DNA from: Candidatus Nanopelagicales bacterium
GTDB lineage: Bacteria > Actinomycetota > Actinomycetes > S36-B12 > UBA5976
Assembly (NCBI GenBank): GCA_030157865.1
Contig: JAOATY010000038.1
Span: 1-51,325 of the forward strand
Length of the DNA stretch: 51,325 bases
Reading direction: 5' to 3'
Under the pieces are notes generated by a model. That model was given only the letters and a program-made list of their open reading frames with translations, was not told the DNA's origin and searched no databases. The translations under genes were made by a program, and so were the position numbers. Shown piece by piece: positions 1-8,271 of this stretch (its first letter is position 1; the number at the start of each line of letters is the position of its first letter).

Positions 1-871
1 CGATCGGCGAACGTTCGGAGCGATTCAGAGTTACGTGAGCAAACAATGGATGTCCCTTTAGTTTTTCTACTACTGCCACGACGCCGTCATGTCGACCAAC
101 TCGAAGATTATCTCGCTGCGCAACATCATGAGTTAAAACAACTCGACTGTCTTTACCAATGCGCGAAAGTACCGTGAGCAATACATTGCGTTCTAATGAC
201 TGTGCTTCGTCCACAATTACAAAAGTGTCATGTAGCGAACGACCGCGAATGTGAGTAAGTGGCAGTACTTCTAGCATGCCGCGATCTAAAATCTCATCAA
301 TAACGTCTCCAGATGTGACAGCAGACAATGTGTCGAAAACAGCCTGTGCCCATGGCGACATTTTTTCATTCTCGCTACCTGGGAGGTAGCCCAACTCTTG
401 GCCACCAACTGCATACAGTGGGCGGAAGATAACTACCTTTCGGTGCTGTTGGCGCTCCATCACTGCTTCTAATCCTGCGCAAAGTGCCAATGCGCTCTTA
501 CCAGTGCCAGCTCGGCCGCCCAAAGAAACAATTCCAATTTCAGGATCTAGCAAAAGATCTAGCGCAACTCTTTGTTCGGCGCTTCGACCATGTAAGCCGA
601 ATGCTTCACGGTCACCGCGAATTAGTTGTAAGCGCTTATCCGATGTGACTCGAGCTAATGCGCTACCGCGATCACTTGAAAGGACTATCCCGGTGTGACA
701 TGGATGTTCTCGAGCACTTTCATGATCAATAATTTCATCACTGTAAAGAGAATCTATTTCAGAGCCGCTAACTGAAACTTCTGCCATTCCGGTCCAGCCA
801 CTCGATGGCACAGTTTCAGCTCGATACTCTTGCGCCTCTAATCCAACTGCTGAAGCCTTAACCCGAAGCGG
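1..871 (-). pseudogene. phoH2: PhoH-family ATPase domain, cut off from its PIN domain by an in-frame stop
   Basis: Reading the minus strand in the same frame as the adjacent PIN-domain gene, translation continues past a single TAA (872-874) without any further stop to the window edge. The reading contains a P-loop (GRAGTGKS, about 494-517) and a Walker B stretch (FVIVDEAQ), as in PhoH2 proteins, which couple a PIN ribonuclease to a PhoH ATPase/helicase. The residues after the stop ([14 protein letters not shown]) are what normally follows 'VLVSKDL' in intact family members, so a Leu codon (TTA) probably became TAA. The gene runs off the left edge, so its C-terminus is not seen. A restart at ATG 785-787 is conceivable but has no convincing ribosome binding site. 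Frame and codon use are intact, so a recent mutation or a sequence error is likely; loss of function is not shown. Confidence 0.8.
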
Positions 872-1267
872 TTAGTCTTTGCTCACCAACACAACGTCGC
901 AACCCTCGGTTGAAAGATTCTTGGCTACCGAAAGGATTCTTGTGTCGTTGTCACCAAGTCGAAAACCAGCCGGCAAAATCTCTGAGTTTGTATGGTTCAG
1001 TTCGACTCGAAGTACTCCACCTTTATCTCCAATTGGAAGTGGTGCATCTAGGCGTCCATATTTGATTCTTAAGTCGTCCAAACTGCGAAGCGCAGAACGT
1101 GCAAAGTATCCCAGTTCAGGATGGGTTCGTTTTGACTCAAGCTCGGTGATAACCACGACCGGTATGACAACCTCGTGTTCATCGAATCTAAACAGGGCGC
1201 TCGGATCAGAAAGCAAGACGCTGGTATCTAAAACGTATGTGCGCTTTTGAGTGTTCGATTCGGTCAC
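872..1267 (-). CDS. phoH2: PIN-domain N-terminal part of PhoH2
   Basis: This 131-residue open frame is a PIN-like nuclease domain. It has the conserved acidic residue in [12 protein letters not shown] (Asp14), the ITELE motif and a distal GDNDTRIL acidic cluster, together the expected metal-binding set for an RNase. In intact PhoH2 proteins this domain is joined to a PhoH ATPase; here it ends at TAA 872-874 while the ATPase frame carries on beyond. The GTG start is preceded by GGGGTGAG, a good ribosome binding site. The gene diverges from uppS; in Mycobacterium phoH2 also lies close to a uppS homologue. If the stop is real, this would be a free PIN protein. If it is a sequence error, this is only the front part of one gene. 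Confidence 0.8.
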   Translation of the reverse strand: MTESNTQKRTYVLDTSVLLSDPSALFRFDEHEVVIPVVVITELESKRTHPELGYFARSALRSLDDLRIKYGRLDAPLPIGDKGGVLRVELNHTNSEILPAGFRLGDNDTRILSVAKNLSTEGCDVVLVSKD

Positions 1268-1439
1268 GAGCTCACCCCAGATTTTCAGATATATCCGTGG
1301 GAAGGCTCGGAACTGCCCGATACGAATGACGGTAAACCTCGAGCCGAATTTGCTCGGTCAGACACGCCGAATCAGAGAGTTTCTAATCGGTGAATTTCTG
1401 AAGAATTACGGGGATGCCAAGTCGGCATTGGCAATCTAC

Positions 1440-1445
1440 TAATCT
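1440..1445 (+). promoter_or_regulatory. -10 element TAATCT for a leaderless uppS transcript
   Basis: TAATCT lies 7 nt before the ATG at 1453 and no Shine-Dalgarno sequence fits between them. This is the usual geometry of an actinobacterial leaderless promoter. The same hexamer serves gtrA in this window. Confidence 0.55.
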
Positions 1446-1452
1446 TGGGCGC

Positions 1453-2229
1453 ATGGGAAGAATTCGCACTCTCGTTGGCGACATCGCCTATGACCTTTAT
1501 GGTCATCGCTTGACTTCCTCACTTCCACAAGATCAGCTACCAGCCCACGTCGGCGTGATCTTGGACGGCAATCGTCGATGGGCAGCAGAGATGGGTTCCT
1601 CAAGTGCCCATGGTCATCGTGCTGGTGGCGAAAAGATTACTGAGTTTCTTGGCTGGTGTGAAGAACTTGGCGTGGAGGTCGTAACTCTTTGGTTGCTATC
1701 CACTGACAACTTGCTTCGCGAACCAACGGAATTAGATGCCTTACTCGAAATCATTGAAGACACCGTTACATCCTTGGGCGATACTGGTAGATGGCAAATT
1801 CATCCCGTGGGAGCACTTGAACTTCTACCTCAGAAGACTCGGGATCTCTTAACTGCAACTAAATCTGCAACCGAAAATGTTCCTGGCCTTTTGGTAAACG
1901 TTGCAATTGGTTACGGTGGTCGCCAAGAAGTTGTCGATGCCGTTAGATCTTTACTCATTGAAGAATCAGCAGCTGGAAAGTCTCTTGATGAGGTTGCGGC
2001 GAAACTTGAAATTGAACACATCGCCGCGCACCTTTACACAAAGGGCCAGCCGGATCCAGACCTTGTGATTAGAACTTCAGGCGAGCAAAGATTGAGCGGA
2101 TTCTTGTTGTGGCAAAGCGCGCATTCTGAGTTCTATTTTTGCGAAGCGTATTGGCCAAACTTTAGACAAATCGATTTCTTGCGTGCGGTACGTTCCTACG
2201 CAGCAAGACATCGCCGCTTCGGTATTTAG
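1453..2229 (+). CDS. uppS: Isoprenyl (cis-prenyl) transferase, short-chain Z-FPP-synthase type
   Basis: A cis-prenyltransferase of 258 residues that condenses isopentenyl diphosphate onto an allylic diphosphate, feeding polyprenyl-phosphate carriers for cell-wall synthesis. Visible signatures are the substrate-binding DGNRRWA (Asp38 to Ala44), GYGGRQE, and the C-terminal [15 protein letters not shown] block with SEFYF. The central [14 protein letters not shown] resembles the short-chain Z-farnesyl-diphosphate synthase (Rv1086) rather than the long-chain enzyme, which has FSTENW; that chain-length assignment is inference. I chose ATG 1453 over an in-frame ATG at 1414 because of the leaderless promoter just upstream and because family homology begins near MGRIR. 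Its stop codon overlaps the stop of the convergent thioredoxin-fold gene. Confidence 0.9.
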   Translation: MGRIRTLVGDIAYDLYGHRLTSSLPQDQLPAHVGVILDGNRRWAAEMGSSSAHGHRAGGEKITEFLGWCEELGVEVVTLWLLSTDNLLREPTELDALLEIIEDTVTSLGDTGRWQIHPVGALELLPQKTRDLLTATKSATENVPGLLVNVAIGYGGRQEVVDAVRSLLIEESAAGKSLDEVAAKLEIEHIAAHLYTKGQPDPDLVIRTSGEQRLSGFLLWQSAHSEFYFCEAYWPNFRQIDFLRAVRSYAARHRRFGI

Positions 2230-2238
2230 TGAAATACC
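2221..2238. terminator. Small palindrome over two overlapping convergent stop codons
   Basis: GGTATTT-AGTG-AAATACC forms a 7-bp stem with a 4-nt loop. It contains the stop of uppS (TAG 2227-2229) and, on the other strand, the stop of the thioredoxin-fold gene (TAA, 2226-2228). It has no U-run, so it is a weak bidirectional terminator candidate at most. Confidence 0.35.
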
Positions 2239-4289
2239 CCGATCGACTTCTTCAATTCACCTAAATCGGTAGTTGGTGCATCGCACACAAACCCTCGGCA
2301 AACATAAGCTGTCGATTTTTCATTAATCATTTTTCGATTTTGTAGCAATGGTTGTTCTGGGTCCCAGGCGTAAACCATTCCTGGTGCGGTACCCCGAGCT
2401 AACACCTGGCAGAATTCAGAATCGATAGAACTTACGACCGCTACTTCACGTGGGCCATCAAGCCACGTAACAAACATTGCGCTTCCCCACCCAGCAAAAC
2501 GAGTATGCGAGGCAACCAACGGAATCAGGGCTGGGATGAACTTTTCCGCCCAGCTTCGCATCTCAACATCTCCAGATAGCGCAGAGTAAGTCAAGGCAGC
2601 GTCAATCGTTGCAGCCCAGCCAGAAGGCGTGACGTTGTCAGTTGGGTCAACCTGTCTAGTTGCTACATCTTTCGCAACTGGTTCAACATCAGAAGCAGTA
2701 TCGGTCAATCCAGAGTCTTGCTGGAAATGTAATTTGATGTCATTGAGTAGTGTCCCAGCCAATTCGCGCCAAGCATCATCACCATTTGCTTGTGCCAGCG
2801 CTAAGAAAGCACTCGCTACTAATGCCTGATCCTCAAGAACGCCAAGAGCATGCAGTCCTGGTTTGCCATCGCGCGAAACTCTTACCAATCGACCAGGGTG
2901 CGTTGGGTCCGCACCAAGATGGGTGCTTACCAATAAGTCACCAGCGCGAGTAGCACAATCAATCCAGTCTTGGCGACCGCAAATGCTTCCCGCATCAACT
3001 AGAGCGCGAATTGCGAGGCCATTCCAACTAGCTACGATTTTGTCGTCTCTGCCCGGACGTGGTCGAGTCTCTCGTGCTTTCAACAGTTTCGTTTGCAAGG
3101 AATGCCATCTAGTCCAGTCGTCTGGATCCTGATGAAGCGTAAGGACTGATTTTCCAGCTTCAAATGTTCCTTCAGTCGTCACATTGCAAAGCTGAATTAC
3201 CCAATCACCATCTTCTTGTCCTAGGACTTGAGTGATCTCATCTTGAGTCCAGGCGTAGAACGCACCTTCTTCAGAGTGCCCAGTAACTGGATCGAGACTG
3301 TCTGCATCAAGAGCTGCTGCGAAACCACCTTCCGTAGTGAGCATTTCGCGAATCATGAAGTCAGCAGTTTCACGGGTTATTCGAAGTGCCTGCTCGTCAC
3401 CTGTTAATCGATATAGATGCGCATAAATCGAAAGTAGTTGTGCGTTGTCGTAAAGCATTTTTTCAAAGTGCGGCACAGTCCAAGTTGCATCAACGCTGTA
3501 TCGGGCAAAGCCACCGGCAAGCTGGTCATACATTCCACCTCGTGCCATCTGATTGCAAGTGTGCTCGATCATTTGCATGACGCGGGGATCGGATTCTTTT
3601 TCGTTCAACTTTTGAATCGCTTCGTACCTAAGTAGAAATTCCAAAGTTAACGAAGGTGGGAATTTAGGAGCGCCGCCAAATCCGCCATTGATCGGATCAT
3701 ATGACGATGCAAGTGATTCAACGCCAGATGTAACTGCGAATGAAATTTCATCTTTAGTGAAGTCCGACTTCGCTCTAACAATTAGGTCATTGCGAGATCC
3801 GATATGTTCCATAATTCGAGCTGAGGAATCGCTGACTCTTTCGCGTTCACCTGTCCATGTGTCATTTAACGCCAAAAGCACTTGAGTAAATGACGGCATT
3901 CCATGCGAAGGCCGAGGTGGAAAATAAGTTCCTGCATACCAAGGCCGGCGATCATGATCTAGCCAAACTGAATTTGGCCAACCACCTTGACCAGTCATCG
4001 CTTGAGTTGCTTCCATGTAAAGCGAATCCACTGCGGGAAGTTCTTCGCGATCAACTTTTATGTTCACAAAATATTCATTCATCAATGCGGCAACAGATGG
4101 ATTCTCAAAACTTTCGTGCGCCATAACGTGACACCAATGACATGCGCTGTACCCGACACTGAGAAAGATTGGGACATCGCGCGTACGAGCTAGCTCAAAG
4201 GCCTCTTCAGACCAGGGATACCAATCGACCGGATTGTCGGCATGCTGCAGAAGATATGGCGATGTTGAATCTTTTAAGCGATTAGGCAC
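2226..4289 (-). CDS. Thioredoxin-domain protein, SPATA20/YyaL family (DUF255)
   Basis: A protein of 687 residues, the usual length for the YyaL/SPATA20 family: an N-terminal thioredoxin-like domain followed by an (alpha/alpha)6-barrel similar to N-acylglucosamine 2-epimerases and glycosidases. The family hallmark [11 protein letters not shown] is present, with the redox-type pair Cys50 and Cys53, followed by DREELPAVD and [11 protein letters not shown]. No signal peptide is visible, so it is probably cytoplasmic. The biochemical role of the family is not established. The GTG start lies 17 nt after the MFS transporter stop, which suggests co-transcription. At its 3' end it overlaps uppS by 4 nt in convergent orientation. 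Confidence 0.88.
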   Translation of the reverse strand: MPNRLKDSTSPYLLQHADNPVDWYPWSEEAFELARTRDVPIFLSVGYSACHWCHVMAHESFENPSVAALMNEYFVNIKVDREELPAVDSLYMEATQAMTGQGGWPNSVWLDHDRRPWYAGTYFPPRPSHGMPSFTQVLLALNDTWTGERERVSDSSARIMEHIGSRNDLIVRAKSDFTKDEISFAVTSGVESLASSYDPINGGFGGAPKFPPSLTLEFLLRYEAIQKLNEKESDPRVMQMIEHTCNQMARGGMYDQLAGGFARYSVDATWTVPHFEKMLYDNAQLLSIYAHLYRLTGDEQALRITRETADFMIREMLTTEGGFAAALDADSLDPVTGHSEEGAFYAWTQDEITQVLGQEDGDWVIQLCNVTTEGTFEAGKSVLTLHQDPDDWTRWHSLQTKLLKARETRPRPGRDDKIVASWNGLAIRALVDAGSICGRQDWIDCATRAGDLLVSTHLGADPTHPGRLVRVSRDGKPGLHALGVLEDQALVASAFLALAQANGDDAWRELAGTLLNDIKLHFQQDSGLTDTASDVEPVAKDVATRQVDPTDNVTPSGWAATIDAALTYSALSGDVEMRSWAEKFIPALIPLVASHTRFAGWGSAMFVTWLDGPREVAVVSSIDSEFCQVLARGTAPGMVYAWDPEQPLLQNRKMINEKSTAYVCRGFVCDAPTTDLGELKKSIGVFH

Positions 4290-4306
4290 ATCTCATTGTT
4301 TCATTA

Positions 4307-5506
4307 CTATTCACTGATCAAAACTGGCCGTGAAACAATCACGCCAGAGACCAGCTGCACCACTAGTGCAACTGCCAGGGCAAAAAATGCCGCGGACCAC
4401 GAGTTGGTTACATCTCGCAAAAATCCCAGAGTCAATGGACCCAAAGCTGAAATCACGTATCCCCCGCCTTGCATGAACGATCCAAGATCTCTGGCGGTTT
4501 CTGGTGTTGCTGATCTCAACAAAACGAGCGTCAACGCAAGTGGGAAAGATGAACCTAGTCCAACTCCCAGCAAGAAAACCCAAAGCCATGTGGCAGCTGG
4601 CCATAACCCATAAACCGCAAAGCTATAAATACCAATCAACCCGACTGCAAATACAACTACAAAGCCGACGCATAATCCAACTTGAGAGGTGAACTTGGCG
4701 GCTAATGGTGGCACGAATAATCCTGTTGGAAGACCGATCAGGACCAAGAGTGCAAGTTGATTGCCCGCAGTTACTGGATCAGTTCCTGCCTCGCGCAGAA
4801 TTGTGGGTAGCCAAGTATTCATCGAATGAAAGTTGATGGACTGGAATCCAAAATACAAGGTCAAGCTCCACGCCAATGGATTACGAACTAACGCCTTCAT
4901 GTTGTGAGGCGTATCCAGACGCACATCTTTAGTGCCTGGGTGTCGGTAAAACTGCCAGATGATAAAAACTACGAGTGGGAGCAGCGCCCATAACTCAAGC
5001 GCTTCACGCCACGAACCTAGGCGATGCGCAATCGGATAAGTTACCAGCGCTGCAACTGCTGCCGATAATGAAATTGCGCCAGCAATCATTCCCATAACGC
5101 CACCAATGCGCGTAGGGAAATCTCGTCGTGTAATAAGCGATGGCACGACGTTGCCCACGGCAACACCTAGTCCAATGATGATGGTTCCTAAATAAAGCAC
5201 AACTACAAAAGGTAGAAGTCGCAGGTGTCCACCTAACGCAAGGGCAAGCAAACTCAACGAGATGGCTTTATTTGGACTAATGCGATGCAGCAATCTCGGA
5301 ACTAGCAATGCGCCAAGTCCAAACATAAGAATTGGCAGCGTGCTTAAAAGTGATCCAGCTGTTGCTGACAATCCGAAGTCTTCACGAATCTCGGGCAGAA
5401 CTGGCCCAACTGAAGTTGTCAGTGGCCGTAGCGTCATTGCAACAAAGAAAAGTGGAAGAGCTTTGATTATGAAATCTTGCTTTTCTAGGTCATTAACCTG
5501 TGCCAT
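4307..5506 (-). CDS. MFS transporter, CynX/NimT-like
   Basis: A 399-residue, very hydrophobic protein with about twelve transmembrane segments. The opening (ALPLFFVAMTLRPLTTSVGPVLPEI) and the GSLLSTLPILMFGLGALLVPRL region match the CynX/NimT branch of the major facilitator superfamily, which includes the cyanate and 2-nitroimidazole transporters. The substrate cannot be told from sequence. The ATG has GGGAG upstream (5513-5517, reversed), and a possible -10 TAGGTT lies at 5528-5533, giving a short leader. It occupies the place downstream of comF where hpf/raiA and secA usually stand in Actinobacteria, so this is either a rearrangement or an insertion next to the noncoding segment at 5594-5854. 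Confidence 0.85.
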   Translation of the reverse strand: MAQVNDLEKQDFIIKALPLFFVAMTLRPLTTSVGPVLPEIREDFGLSATAGSLLSTLPILMFGLGALLVPRLLHRISPNKAISLSLLALALGGHLRLLPFVVVLYLGTIIIGLGVAVGNVVPSLITRRDFPTRIGGVMGMIAGAISLSAAVAALVTYPIAHRLGSWREALELWALLPLVVFIIWQFYRHPGTKDVRLDTPHNMKALVRNPLAWSLTLYFGFQSINFHSMNTWLPTILREAGTDPVTAGNQLALLVLIGLPTGLFVPPLAAKFTSQVGLCVGFVVVFAVGLIGIYSFAVYGLWPAATWLWVFLLGVGLGSSFPLALTLVLLRSATPETARDLGSFMQGGGYVISALGPLTLGFLRDVTNSWSAAFFALAVALVVQLVSGVIVSRPVLISE

Positions 5507-5593
5507 TAAGAACTCCCAACTAGTACCAACCTAGTGGGCATGTCATCTCTGGTGTTATTGGGATTGGGAATGAATTCGTTAAAGAAATAAAGT

Positions 5594-5854
5594 GACACCC
5601 ACCCGTCCGACCTGATTTTCGACCCCACATTCGCCTGCTGGAGCTTTTGCAGCGTCAATCGCCACTACTAACCCTCGCTGTTGATTTTGACCATCTGGAT
5701 CAAAGAACAGGCAGGACTTACTTCTAAACCGCACCGTGCTCAACGACCAAAAGTCGTCTTACGTGGACCGCTTTGCCTGCGGCTGGCTTCGGCTTGCTGC
5801 AAACCAACTTCGAAGAACTGGTTTGCAACGCAATCACGGACCCGGGTGGGTGCC
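5594..5854 (-). ncRNA. Structured noncoding segment downstream of comF, candidate raiA-motif RNA
   Basis: The 358-nt gap 5507-5864 has no convincing gene but is rich in pairing. Its ends close on each other: GACACCCACCCGTCCG (5594-5609) pairs with CGGACCCGGGTGGGTGCC (5837-5854), with one 2-nt bulge. Inside, read on the minus strand, are a 9-bp stem TGCAAACCA/TGGTTTGCA (5798-5827) with an inner UUC/GAA stem, a CCGC/GCGG stem, ACGAC-TTTTG-GTCGT, a three-part hairpin CTGTT/AACAG + TTTGA/TCAAA + CCA/TGG, and CGCTGC/GCAGGCG. The 5' end would lie 10 nt after the comF stop on the same strand. In Actinobacteria and Clostridia the large, ornate raiA-motif RNA lies by raiA/hpf and often near comF. The family assignment rests on position and fold only; I cannot check the consensus here. 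Strand is inferred from comF. Confidence 0.5.
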
Positions 5855-5864
5855 GGCCTTTAGG

Positions 5865-6485
5865 TTATCTCGTTTTTGGAGAACCACACAAAGTCACTGC
5901 AATCACTGGCTGTACTCCTGCATATTTCAATGCCCTAGCTGCACTATTCAAAGTTGCACCAGTAGTAACAACGTCATCCACGATGATTGCTTTTCCGAAC
6001 ATGGTTCTGCGAACTCCAAATGCACCATTCAAGTTTTCTTGACGTTGCACCGCCGACAATCCCACTTGGTCAATGACCGTCTTCCTTAGATAAAGATTCG
6101 AGGTATCCAGTTTTAGGGAGCTACCTTGTCGATTTATGCCCTCGCAAAGTCGCGATATCGAATCAAATCCTCGTTCCTTGATTTTCTGGTGTGAGCTTGG
6201 GATTGGAATCAAAGTCCAATACTCCTCGATCTCAAATTTCTTTAAAGTTTTATGAAGCAAACTTGAAAGCAATTCAAAGTACCTAGGGTCGCCATTTTTG
6301 AATCCGATTATCGCTTCGCGTAACCAACCTGAATATTCTCCAGCGCAGAAACAGGCATCGAGTTCGCTTAAGTCTCTGGCTCTAAACGGGCGAACCTTTT
6401 CGGTACACGTTTGACAAAAATCCACACCCAGCCTTTTGCAAATCACACAACTCGGGGTAAAGACCAATTGCTTTAAAACTGACAC
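5865..6485 (-). CDS. comF: ComF-family phosphoribosyltransferase-like protein
   Basis: A 206-residue ComF/GntX-type protein. The N-terminus has a four-cysteine zinc ribbon (Cys13, Cys16, Cys24, Cys27), followed by a phosphoribosyltransferase fold with the PRPP-loop motif AIIVDDVVTTGATL (residues 166-179, with Asp170 and Asp171). ComF is required for DNA uptake in naturally competent bacteria, but its role in Actinobacteria without other competence genes is unclear. The start is GTG at 6483-6485 with no clear ribosome binding site. It is the last protein gene of mtrA-mtrB-lpqB-comF, separated from lpqB by a 73-nt gap that holds a strong hairpin, and it is followed directly by the folded noncoding segment. 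Confidence 0.88.
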   Translation of the reverse strand: MSVLKQLVFTPSCVICKRLGVDFCQTCTEKVRPFRARDLSELDACFCAGEYSGWLREAIIGFKNGDPRYFELLSSLLHKTLKKFEIEEYWTLIPIPSSHQKIKERGFDSISRLCEGINRQGSSLKLDTSNLYLRKTVIDQVGLSAVQRQENLNGAFGVRRTMFGKAIIVDDVVTTGATLNSAARALKYAGVQPVIAVTLCGSPKTR

Positions 6486-6540
6486 ATTTCAGAATGAGAT
6501 ATTTTTTCGTACTTTGCCGCATCCGAAGATTGGGTGTCGA

Positions 6541-6561
6541 TAAATTCACGCTGTGAATTTA
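6541..6561 (-). terminator. 9-bp hairpin embracing the lpqB stop codon
   Basis: TAAATTCAC-gct-GTGAATTTA is a perfect 9-bp inverted repeat with a 3-nt loop. The lpqB stop codon (6559-6561) forms one end of the stem. It has no proper U-tract, so it could be a partial terminator, a processing site or an mRNA-stabilising hairpin between lpqB and comF. Confidence 0.45.
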
Positions 6562-8271
6562 ATTTGTGAAGAATCCACCAATACCTGAAGCAATCTGCGC
6601 CCATGAGCCAAAACTCTGTTGGTAGACGAGTTGGTTAGTTCCATCAACTGCAGAAATGTAAAGTTTTCCGGTTCCGTCGACCGAAACTTGTTGCGCCCCA
6701 ACTGGCGTACTAAATAGCTTTGTTTTTCCATCCAATAACGACACATCAAAGAGTAGGTCACTCTTTGATTCATCCGAACCAATAGCAGCAATTGATGTTG
6801 GCGAACTCCAAACGATGTCTCGAACTGAAGTAATTGATCGTTCAATTCGATGTAAGCCAATAATTCTGGTTTCCGAATCTGTTTTGAAGATGGCTCCAAC
6901 GGCAATTACATCTTGCGTACCATTTGATAGCACTACTGCTACTCGAACTCCGTCTGAAGAAACCGCGACCGACTTCACTTGGTTACTCGTGCCCAGTGTT
7001 GATGCATCGACTGAAACAACTCTTATCGCACCATCCGGCATAACTTCCCGAACCCCTTGCCCGAAGTCAGAGAAGTAGATATTTCCATCACGATCCCAAG
7101 TCGGTTTAGATATCTGGTCACCCTGCGCAACTAATTTGAAATTTGATTCTGCCGAATTGGTGACTTGAATCGACTTACGATCCGCAGTAACGGTTGCAAT
7201 TTGAGTGTCAGTTAAATCCGGTGATGCAAAAACTAACGGTGTTTGCGAAATGTACTTTAGATTTTCTGCTTCATTAATCACTGAGAAGATCTTTTCATTG
7301 CGAATAACATTCAAAACTGTCTGATCTTGATTTGGTGAGGTCGACAAACTTTGCCAATCTTGCATGGTCTGCAACGACCCGACATTGTCCAGTGCCAATG
7401 GCTGACCCGAAACCGAAATCTGTACCGCAGATACATTCGAAAGCGTGCTCAAAGTCCAAACCAATTGCGCCGAAAGCGCTCTACGCGTTTGTTCATCTGC
7501 TCCCAAAACTTCATTTGAAAGATCGACTTGGGCTACCCCATTTGTAATTGGTACGGACCCATAGGTAAGTGCGGTGCCAACTGGGAATGCACTTGTCGCT
7601 ACTGGCGATAAATAAGGTGATGGTCCGTCAAGTAGCGAACGCACCAACGAAGTAGCAGCTCCCGAGTTGCTTACCGGAACTAGAACCGTGTCAGTCACTA
7701 GCGAAGTGAGAGCCGTGTTGAAGAAATAGATTGGGAAACTTCTAAAGGAGCGATCAACGTCACCACTTGAAAGCAGAATTCCGTCACTCAAGTTTCCAAT
7801 TCGCCATTGCCCAGCGGAATCTTGTTCAAGGTCAAATGACTTAGAAACTTCAGCTCCAGGGTCACCGCTTTGATATCTTCCAAGATCCGAAATCGTTCCG
7901 ATTTTGCCAGCAGTAACGTTTAACGCTGCAGAATCGCCCGTAACTTCGACTGTCGAGCTTTCATAAATCTCAATTCCAGTTAGTGGGTTCCACTTACCTG
8001 CAATTTCAACTGCTAAGTATTGCCGAGCGATTCCGTAGTTTTCCGATGGATCAGCCGATGCATCCAAGAACCCCCGCACAATTTCCTCGGGACCCATACC
8101 TTCACTTGGCGGCCTAGCAATAACTCGAACGAATTGCGTTGAAGTGTCTTCGGAAATCTCTTCTCCGTAATAAACCTGACTCGAAGTTGGAATGCCGGCG
8201 CAGCCAGTCAATAAGAAAGTTAGCGCTAGAAATCCCCCGGTGAGACGAAGCTTGGCATTCCTTAACTTCAT
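6559..8271 (-). CDS. lpqB: Lipoprotein LpqB (MtrAB-associated)
   Basis: A lipoprotein of 570 residues. A positively charged start and a hydrophobic stretch lead into the lipobox LLTGC, with the lipidated cysteine at residue 24, so it should be anchored to the outer face of the cytoplasmic membrane. The central part has the GerMN-like pattern around DVDRSFRSFPIYFFN to VSAVQISVSGQPL, and the C-terminal half reads like a beta-propeller. In mycobacteria LpqB interacts with the sensor kinase MtrB and tunes MtrA activity, linking cell-wall state to division. The start overlaps the mtrB stop by 4 nt, the typical coupling for this operon. Confidence 0.92.
   Translation of the reverse strand: MKLRNAKLRLTGGFLALTFLLTGCAGIPTSSQVYYGEEISEDTSTQFVRVIARPPSEGMGPEEIVRGFLDASADPSENYGIARQYLAVEIAGKWNPLTGIEIYESSTVEVTGDSAALNVTAGKIGTISDLGRYQSGDPGAEVSKSFDLEQDSAGQWRIGNLSDGILLSSGDVDRSFRSFPIYFFNTALTSLVTDTVLVPVSNSGAATSLVRSLLDGPSPYLSPVATSAFPVGTALTYGSVPITNGVAQVDLSNEVLGADEQTRRALSAQLVWTLSTLSNVSAVQISVSGQPLALDNVGSLQTMQDWQSLSTSPNQDQTVLNVIRNEKIFSVINEAENLKYISQTPLVFASPDLTDTQIATVTADRKSIQVTNSAESNFKLVAQGDQISKPTWDRDGNIYFSDFGQGVREVMPDGAIRVVSVDASTLGTSNQVKSVAVSSDGVRVAVVLSNGTQDVIAVGAIFKTDSETRIIGLHRIERSITSVRDIVWSSPTSIAAIGSDESKSDLLFDVSLLDGKTKLFSTPVGAQQVSVDGTGKLYISAVDGTNQLVYQQSFGSWAQIASGIGGFFTN

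Noticed and set aside
3890-4193. Plus-strand open frames within the SPATA20-type gene
   Set aside because: Shadows of a gene with strong family motifs on the other strand.
5594-5854. RNase P RNA, tmRNA, 4.5S RNA or a MITE
   Set aside because: None of the invariant strings (such as the rnpB GAGGAAAGTC block, a tRNA-like T-loop, or the SRP GGAAG tip) was seen, and no target-site duplication flanks the inverted ends.
5736-6089. Plus-strand open frames of 60-117 codons across the comF end
   Set aside because: They run antisense through comF and the paired RNA segment, have no ribosome binding site and show no recognisable protein motif.
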